From: Candidatus Aminicenantota bacterium
GTDB lineage: Bacteria > Acidobacteriota > Aminicenantia > UBA2199
Assembly: GCA_030639705.1 (NCBI GenBank)
Contig: DAOWKX010000205.1
Location: 1-5,730 of the forward strand
DNA length: 5,730 nt
Reading direction: 5' to 3'
A program made the translations under genes and the position numbers. Shown piece after piece: positions 1 through 3,807 of this stretch. The notes under the pieces were generated by a model that saw only the letters and a program-made list of their open reading frames with translations, did not search any database and had not been told where the DNA came from. Every line of letters begins with the position of its first letter. Position 1 is the stretch's first letter.

Positions 1-1
1 T

Positions 2-316
2 GAAAGAGATGAAGTTGCGTCATTGGCTAAAGGGGTTCTATTTGGGAATGCATATCGCTTAACTGAACCCACAGTTCGAGCAGAATTTTTCACTAATAAA
101 TGTATTACCGCTGCGAAACTGAAAGGTGTTGCACTTGTCAGAACACCTGATCTCTTTTTTATTGCACAGTACCTATCCAATAAGGAGGATGAGAACTTTG
201 CTCGTTTGTGTAGAGAAGCGATCCTCTCTACATCAGGTGAGATAGTAACTTTCCCAACACCTCCTATAGTGATTTCAACAAAATTGACAGAGAGAATTGA
301 TAAGAAAAGCAAATAA
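2..316 (+). CDS. C-terminal part of a restriction-endonuclease-fold-like protein (5' end outside window)
   Basis: The reading frame is open to the left edge, so only about 104 C-terminal residues are visible. An in-frame TTG at 23 is not a convincing start, because it has no Shine-Dalgarno and coding sequence continues upstream of it. The visible part contains KGVLFGNAYR followed about 30 residues later by GVALVRTPDLF. This pairing (a beta strand ending in GNa-R, then a hydrophobic strand ending in T-DLF) is what I associate with the C-terminal half of uncharacterised proteins with a Mrr/PD-(D/E)XK-like nuclease fold. The catalytic acidic/lysine residues would lie upstream and cannot be checked, so nuclease activity is inference. 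The gene ends at TAA 314-316, only 11 bases before the REP-like repeat at 328, so the mobile island sits directly behind it. No terminator is evident. The family call is tentative; the existence of the coding region is fairly safe. Confidence 0.5.
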   Translation, partial: ERDEVASLAKGVLFGNAYRLTEPTVRAEFFTNKCITAAKLKGVALVRTPDLFFIAQYLSNKEDENFARLCREAILSTSGEIVTFPTPPIVISTKLTERIDKKSK

Positions 317-327
317 CTACCTAAAGA

Positions 328-342
328 AAAGGGGTCAAGTCT
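328..342 (+). repeat. left REP-like inverted repeat of the mobile island
   Basis: The sequence AAAGGGGTCAAGTCT matches the reverse complement of 3142-3156 at 14 of 15 positions. The two copies face each other across the IS1182 transposase and the tyrosine transposase. The right copy continues into a GTCAAA/TTTGAC hairpin. Here the homology stops after 342, where the sequence changes to a GGCTGTCCCAT-containing stretch (347-357). That suggests a truncated or rearranged REP end. Confidence 0.5.
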
Positions 343-2100
343 TCGTGGCTGTCCCATAACCCTTTTAAAACCAGTGTTTTAGGCCATTTTTTTTGAACAC
401 TATGCCCGCCTTTCTTAAGAATCGCTATGTTAAGTAAATTAAATCAATATCTTGATAAGTTTTTATGAAATTCGCTTACTATTCATACTTATCCATTACT
501 TTTTTTATCCAAACTCCAGGTCATTTTCCTTCCATACCTGAAAAAGCTTATGTAAATTGATACCGGTACATATCAGATTCCACTGAGCATCAACATTTTT
601 TAACCCTCTGTAAAGCCATCTATTAAAACCATTATTATGTTTTATCCAGCCAAACAAAGGTTCTATTATCTGTTTTCTTTTTTTATAAATTTCCTTATTA
701 TTTTCAAGATTATTCTTTTTAATCTGCCTGTATATCGAATCATCATAAGGAGTTCTATCTATTTTTCTTCCACCTTTATCTTTAGAGCAATCATATCTAT
801 ATTCGCAATCTTTATAATTTTTACAGCCATATTTTCTTATTGGGTAACCTCTTGATTTACGATTACTTGTACTTAAATATTCTAATTTTTTTCCTAATGG
901 GCATATATAAACGTCTTCTTTAGGATCATATTTAAATTTACTTTTTGAAAATTCCGAATTCTGACCTTTTTTTGTACTTTTACCTACCTTTTCAGGGGTG
1001 GGTGTTAAAACCGAGTAACCTTTCTCCTCTGCCTTTTTTAACTCTGAGCCTGAAAAATAACCCCCGTCAACTAAGGTCTCTTTAGATTTTTTATTGCAGT
1101 TGGCTTTTGCCTCATCCAGCATCCTGGTCATTTGATGATGGTCGCTTTCTTCATTGGTTATTCTTGCTCCTGTAATAATTTGATTCTTTTCATCAACAAC
1201 ACCTTGGGCATTATAACAATAATCTTTTGAAGAGTTGTTTTTCATCATCCTGCTTTCTTTATCCGTGAGACTTAAAGTCTTTTTCTTTTTATCTTCTAAT
1301 TCTTTTAGATTTGCCTGGACTTTTTTTTTAAGTTCTCGTTTCTCGGATTCCGAATATTTATCCAGACTTTCTGTAATTAATTTTGACAGGTTATCCTTAT
1401 TCTGTAATCTCCTGGGAAGTGTATAAGATGGTTTTGATGATTCTTTCTTCTCAGTCTCATCTATCTCTTCTACTATCTCATCAAGAGATTCATCTAATTT
1501 TGATAGCAACTTCTCCAGATCTTTTTTGTGAATCGCTCTGTTTTTTGAGGCATTTGCATAGATCTTGGTTCCATCTATTGCCTGCAGGGCAAAACCTACC
1601 AGGTCATTGTCTATGGCTATATGAACGGTTTTTTTGAATACATTTTTTATGCACTCTCTATTCTTCCTAAAGAATCTCCATATGGTGTTATGATCCGGAT
1701 AGTTCATCCCGGTCAACCATACAAGTGCCATTCTATCTTTGCAGGCTTTTTCTAATTCCCTGGTGCTGTAAATCTTCTCAAAATATCCATATAACCAGAT
1801 CTTAAGGAGTAGTTTATTGGAATAATTGGGACGCCCTTCTTGAATTTCGCGCTCTTTAAATCCTAATTCAGATAGATCTAATTTATCTACAAATTCCTTG
1901 ATAAATCTGGATGGGTGATCCTGGGGTATCCAATCCTCAATTGACGGAGGTAATAAAAAAGATTTACTATAATCTGCATCTATTTCGTTTTTCATACCTT
2001 AATTATATCATTTCTAAACCCTTAAAAATACCCATTTTGTCAATTATATCAATATTATTAAAACATTTTTATCAATTATCTTGGCTAATATTTAAAGATG
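343..2100 (-). mobile_element. IS1182-family insertion sequence, ends not resolved
   Basis: One intact DDE transposase gene occupies most of this interval. It is flanked by about 160 bp on its 3' side (343-504) and 105 bp on its 5' side (1996-2100). I compared the two flanks by eye in inverted orientation and found no convincing terminal inverted repeat and no target-site duplication. The given limits are only the outermost possible ones: the REP-like repeat on the left and the stop codon of the tyrosine transposase on the right. The flanks are very AT-rich and hold no other gene. A weak hairpin AAAAC-CAGT-GTTTT lies near 370 and a separate T-run near 390. Either the ends are divergent or one has been lost. 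Confidence 0.4.
505..1995 (-). CDS. IS1182-family DDE transposase, full length
   Basis: The 496-residue protein catalyses cut-and-paste-type transposition of its own element. Domains in order: an N-terminal DUF772-type helical region (about residues 15-110, with PSRFI, the NKLLLKIWLYGY stretch and NTIWRFFRKN); a DDE RNase H-like core; and a C-terminal DDE_Tnp_1_6-type segment. Candidate catalytic residues are D141 (AIDGTKIYANAS), D310 (TLVDGGYFSG) and E445 (KQIIEPLFGWIKH). A charged, helix-rich insertion (about 155-245) separates the first Asp from the rest of the core, as is usual in this family. Cysteines 365, 391, 397 and 403 form the CP.G...C...C...C cluster seen in these transposases and may bind zinc. 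No frameshift or internal stop is seen, so the gene could be active. The ATG at 1995 is preceded in frame by a stop two codons upstream. AAGG abuts it too closely to be a good ribosome site. A TATAAT lies at 2007-2002 on the coding strand without a good -35. Confidence 0.93.
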   Translation of the reverse strand: MKNEIDADYSKSFLLPPSIEDWIPQDHPSRFIKEFVDKLDLSELGFKEREIQEGRPNYSNKLLLKIWLYGYFEKIYSTRELEKACKDRMALVWLTGMNYPDHNTIWRFFRKNRECIKNVFKKTVHIAIDNDLVGFALQAIDGTKIYANASKNRAIHKKDLEKLLSKLDESLDEIVEEIDETEKKESSKPSYTLPRRLQNKDNLSKLITESLDKYSESEKRELKKKVQANLKELEDKKKKTLSLTDKESRMMKNNSSKDYCYNAQGVVDEKNQIITGARITNEESDHHQMTRMLDEAKANCNKKSKETLVDGGYFSGSELKKAEEKGYSVLTPTPEKVGKSTKKGQNSEFSKSKFKYDPKEDVYICPLGKKLEYLSTSNRKSRGYPIRKYGCKNYKDCEYRYDCSKDKGGRKIDRTPYDDSIYRQIKKNNLENNKEIYKKRKQIIEPLFGWIKHNNGFNRWLYRGLKNVDAQWNLICTGINLHKLFQVWKENDLEFG

Positions 2101-3102
2101 CTATTGATTGAGTTTTGAGACATCCACCTGTGTTTGACGTTTCAGGCACAGTTTTTCTACCCCGTCTATTTTCTTTTTAAACTCTGAGTCCTTTTCTATC
2201 CTTTTTTTTATCCTTCTCAAAACGGTACTGACCGAACTGTGAGCGTTTAACAAAAAATCCTTTCCCAATTGCTCAAGGGTATTGTTCCGAAGATTTCTGG
2301 ACAGATAAATAGCAACATCCCTCGGTTCGTTAAAGGACCTTCTTTTATTGATGCAGAGCCTTTCACCTGGAATATTGTAATATTTACACACCACATCTTT
2401 TATATAATTAAGATCTGGAGATAAAATGTGGGATTCTGGAATTTCCTTATCCCTTTTCTCCTGGTAATATTTCTCTTTCATTGAGAGTACAAATTCATCG
2501 GATCCGAAAAATGAAGGCCATTTCTTTCCCTCAAGGGCTTTTATAATATCCTTTTTGTCCAGTTGACCCACAAACTCCCCGTATGCAGCCAGTCGATCTT
2601 TTCTATTTTTTGAAAAAATGGATAACATAAAATCTTTATAAAGCCAATTCCAGTCTTTGGAATTTGAAATATATCCCTGGTGACTGCTCCATTCAAAATC
2701 ATTAATATTTTTAACCATTTTTGCCCGAAGGGGATTTCTGTGAATATACCGCAACAACTGCAGGAGGTAACTATCACCATCAACCACGATCGATTTAAAC
2801 CTCCCTTTAAACACCTGCCCTTCACATCGGTTGTTTTTATTAAACCGCTGTGTGTAAACACCGTTGAGATGCCGCATGAATCGGCTCAGGTTTCCTTTGG
2901 GGGTATTGATCAGCAAATGGTAATGATTGGGCATTAATGAAAATGCTGCGATATTGACCGTCCATAATTCCGATGCCTCAATCAATAATTCAATATATGT
3001 ATCATAATCCTTTCTCTTCAGAAAGATCTTCTCCGATCGCCTCCCACGGTTCATGATATGATACCATGCCCCGGGATATTCTATACGTAATGGCCTGCTC
3101 AT
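2101..3102 (-). CDS. REP-associated tyrosine transposase (RAYT, Y1 HUH family) with DnaA-domain-IV-like C-terminus
   Basis: The 333-residue protein is a single-strand DNA endonuclease of the Y1 transposase superfamily; characterised RAYTs cut REP hairpins. The N-terminus MSRPLRIEYPGAWYHIMNRG is the family signature. The HUH motif is H60-Y61-H62 within LMPNHYHLLI. The conserved helix YLLQLLRYIHRNPLRAKM (112-129) carries the candidate nucleophile Y119. GQVFKGRFKS (95-104) is also typical. Residues about 229-302 resemble DnaA domain IV: the YYNIPGERL stretch, KRRSFNEPRDVAIYLSR (253-269), then LEQLGKDFLLNAHSSVSTVLRRI, which parallels the DnaA helix-turn-helix including a diverged DHTTV-like signature (AHSSV). 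The long form with this extra DNA-binding domain is much bigger than the minimal RAYT of about 165 residues. The gene is intact, and its start lies 30 bp from a REP-like hairpin. No strong Shine-Dalgarno precedes ATG 3102. Confidence 0.93.
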   Translation of the reverse strand: MSRPLRIEYPGAWYHIMNRGRRSEKIFLKRKDYDTYIELLIEASELWTVNIAAFSLMPNHYHLLINTPKGNLSRFMRHLNGVYTQRFNKNNRCEGQVFKGRFKSIVVDGDSYLLQLLRYIHRNPLRAKMVKNINDFEWSSHQGYISNSKDWNWLYKDFMLSIFSKNRKDRLAAYGEFVGQLDKKDIIKALEGKKWPSFFGSDEFVLSMKEKYYQEKRDKEIPESHILSPDLNYIKDVVCKYYNIPGERLCINKRRSFNEPRDVAIYLSRNLRNNTLEQLGKDFLLNAHSSVSTVLRRIKKRIEKDSEFKKKIDGVEKLCLKRQTQVDVSKLNQ

Positions 3103-3108
3103 AATATA

Positions 3109-3137
3109 ATCTTATCAATTCCCACCCGAAAAGTCAA
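3109..3137 (-). promoter_or_regulatory. possible promoter of the tyrosine transposase, inside the REP hairpin
   Basis: On the - strand TTGACT (3137-3132) and TAAGAT (3114-3109) are separated by 17 bp. The -35 box lies within one arm of the REP-like hairpin, so the binding of the transposase to its REP could interfere with its own transcription. The predicted transcript start would fall at or next to the ATG, implying a leaderless or nearly leaderless message. This fits the absence of a ribosome site but is weak evidence. Confidence 0.25.
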
Positions 3138-3150
3138 ACACAGATTTGAC
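3133..3150. repeat. REP-like hairpin upstream of the tyrosine transposase
   Basis: Perfect 6-bp arms GTCAAA (3133-3138) and TTTGAC (3145-3150) enclose the loop CACAGA. Read on the - strand the hairpin is directly preceded by AAAGGGG. This arrangement, a short G-rich tag 5' of a hairpin, resembles the REP sequences recognised by RAYTs. No target assignment can be proven from one window. Confidence 0.55.
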
Positions 3151-3156
3151 CCCTTT
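3142..3156 (-). repeat. right REP-like inverted repeat of the mobile island
   Basis: Read on the - strand this is AAAGGGGTCAAATCT, matching 328-342 (+) with a single A/G difference. It includes the distal arm of the hairpin at 3133-3150 and lies 40 bp upstream of the tyrosine transposase start. Confidence 0.5.
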
Positions 3157-3170
3157 ATATGACCCCTTTA
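3147..3170. repeat. tandem 11-bp direct repeat TGACCCCTTTA
   Basis: TGACCCCTTTA occurs at 3147-3157 and again at 3160-3170, with TA between them (period 13). The first copy is the core of the right REP-like repeat. The second lacks the hairpin arm and may be a remnant of another REP or a duplication made at insertion. Confidence 0.6.
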
Positions 3171-3307
3171 GATTTATTATTATCATAACTTCCATATCCT
3201 CGAATGTTTCACCTTCGTCATTTTTCAAAAAAACCGGTTTAAGTCTGTGTAAATCGAACCAGGTTACCGAATCCATTTCTTCAGAGATTTGAATAAAAAA
3301 AACAAAA

Positions 3308-3323
3308 TACGAAAAAAATCGTA
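3308..3323. promoter_or_regulatory. operator 1, TACGA-N6-TCGTA
   Basis: TACGA-AAAAAA-TCGTA is a 16-bp dyad, the first of three copies of the same 5-6-5 pattern upstream of the BlaI-like gene. It lies just upstream of the predicted -35 box. BlaI/MecI/CopY repressors bind dyads with TAC...GTA outer bases as dimers, so the adjacent repressor is the obvious ligand. Confidence 0.65.
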
Positions 3324-3330
3324 AAAAGAG

Positions 3331-3359
3331 CTGACAAATGAGAAAAATCATACTATTTA
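3331..3359 (+). promoter_or_regulatory. predicted sigma-70-type promoter of the repressor/M56 operon
   Basis: CTGACA (3331-3336, five of six to TTGACA) is followed after 17 bp by TATTTA (3354-3359, a modest -10). The transcript start would fall near 3366, inside operator 2. Operator 1 ends 7 bp upstream of the -35, so the promoter is enclosed by operators. Its placement is better supported by the operators than by the -10 box itself; a TATATT at 3358-3363 is an alternative -10 but has too long a spacer. Confidence 0.45.
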
Positions 3360-3362
3360 TAT

Positions 3363-3378
3363 TACGAATATATTCGTA
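3363..3378. promoter_or_regulatory. operator 2, perfect 16-bp palindrome
   Basis: TACGAATATATTCGTA is its own reverse complement over all 16 bases and fits TACGA-N6-TCGTA. It covers the predicted transcript start, which suits repression by blocking polymerase. Confidence 0.75.
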
Positions 3379-3379
3379 G

Positions 3380-3395
3380 TACGATACGCGTCGTA
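3380..3395. promoter_or_regulatory. operator 3, TACGA-N6-TCGTA
   Basis: TACGA-TACGCG-TCGTA has perfect outer arms and an imperfect centre. It follows operator 2 after a single base, giving a 17-bp centre-to-centre spacing, and ends 7 bp before the ribosome site. Confidence 0.7.
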
Positions 3396-3402
3396 TAAAA
3401 AC

Positions 3403-3409
3403 AAGGAGG
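3403..3409 (+). promoter_or_regulatory. ribosome binding site deciding the repressor start
   Basis: AAGGAGG lies 5 bases before ATG 3415. The in-frame TTG at 3412 would be only 2 bases from it, too close for initiation, so ATG 3415 is chosen. Confidence 0.85.
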
Positions 3410-3414
3410 TTTTG

Positions 3415-3807
3415 ATGAGTAAAAAGGTCATGAAACCAACGGATGCCGAACTGGAAATTCTTCAGATCCTGTGGATGATGGGGCCCTGTACGGTCCGGCT
3501 GGTGAATGATGAGCTGAACAAGAACCGGAAGATAGGATATACCACCACCCTGAAAATGATGCAAATCATGCTGGACAAAGGAATGCTCAGTCGAAACGAA
3601 GAAAACAGGAGCCATTTGTATTCTACTCTCCTCAATGAAAAGGATACTCAAAACCTTCTAATAAACAGACTGGTGAAGTCTGCTTTTGGCGGATCTGCGT
3701 TGAAATTAGTGGTTTCCGCTCTGGGCAATGGAAAAACATCTAAAACCGAACTGGCCAAAATCAAGGATTTTATCGATGCCATTGAGGAACGACAAGGAGA
3801 TGAATGA
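3415..3807 (+). CDS. BlaI/MecI/CopY-family transcriptional repressor
   Basis: The 130-residue protein has the usual length of this family (about 120-130) and should be a dimeric winged-helix repressor in the cytoplasm. Residues 7-72 form the wing-helix domain: KPTDAELEILQILW opens helix 1, GYTTTLKMMQIMLDKGML (41-58) is the recognition helix region, and RSHLYS leads into the wing. Residues about 73-125 form the helical dimerisation tail. Three TACGA-N6-TCGTA dyads lie upstream, so autorepression is likely. The stop overlaps the ATG of the M56 peptidase gene as ATGA, implying translational coupling. In S. aureus BlaI/MecI the inactivating cut is N101-F102. By my alignment the matching position here is about S101-A102, so cleavage at that site is not assured. 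The direct target genes beyond its own operon are not visible. Confidence 0.93.
   Translation: MSKKVMKPTDAELEILQILWMMGPCTVRLVNDELNKNRKIGYTTTLKMMQIMLDKGMLSRNEENRSHLYSTLLNEKDTQNLLINRLVKSAFGGSALKLVVSALGNGKTSKTELAKIKDFIDAIEERQGDE

Larger units (their letters stand above)
328..3156. mobile_element. composite island: REP-bracketed tyrosine transposase unit carrying an IS1182 element
   Basis: The interval is delimited by the 15-bp inverted repeat AAAGGGGTCAARTCT (left on +, right on -) and contains two transposase genes of unrelated chemistry, both on the - strand. RAYT genes are commonly flanked by inverted REP sequences that they recognise. On that basis I infer an original unit made of the right REP, the RAYT gene and the left REP, with the IS1182 element landing between the RAYT stop codon and the left REP. 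The two mobile genes look more AT-rich than the regulatory operon to the right. The interpretation as one nested unit is inference; the repeats and genes are observed. Confidence 0.4.

Noticed and set aside
368..395. hairpin AAAAC-CAGT-GTTTT followed by a T-run, as a terminator
   Set aside because: The stem is 5 bp and mostly A-T, and the T-run is separated from it by AGGCCA; too weak to call.
445..2055. ATCAATAT direct repeat on both sides of the IS1182 gene as a target duplication
   Set aside because: Both copies sit in very AT-rich sequence, no inverted ends adjoin them, and the match is expected by chance.
2541..2937. overlapping frames within the tyrosine transposase on both strands
   Set aside because: They lie inside a gene with an intact HUH motif and family signature; none shows independent features.
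3231..3240. AAACCGGTTT perfect 10-bp palindrome
   Set aside because: It is a single copy, not related to the TACGA dyads and outside the promoter; a 10-bp palindrome in this length can be chance.
3412..3414. TTG as start of the repressor
   Set aside because: It is only 2 bases from AAGGAGG; ATG 3415 has the better 5-base spacing.
3115..3651. 178-codon - strand frame opposite the repressor gene
   Set aside because: Most of it is antisense to the well-supported BlaI-family gene and reads across the operators; only its last 53 codons are discussed separately as a weak candidate.
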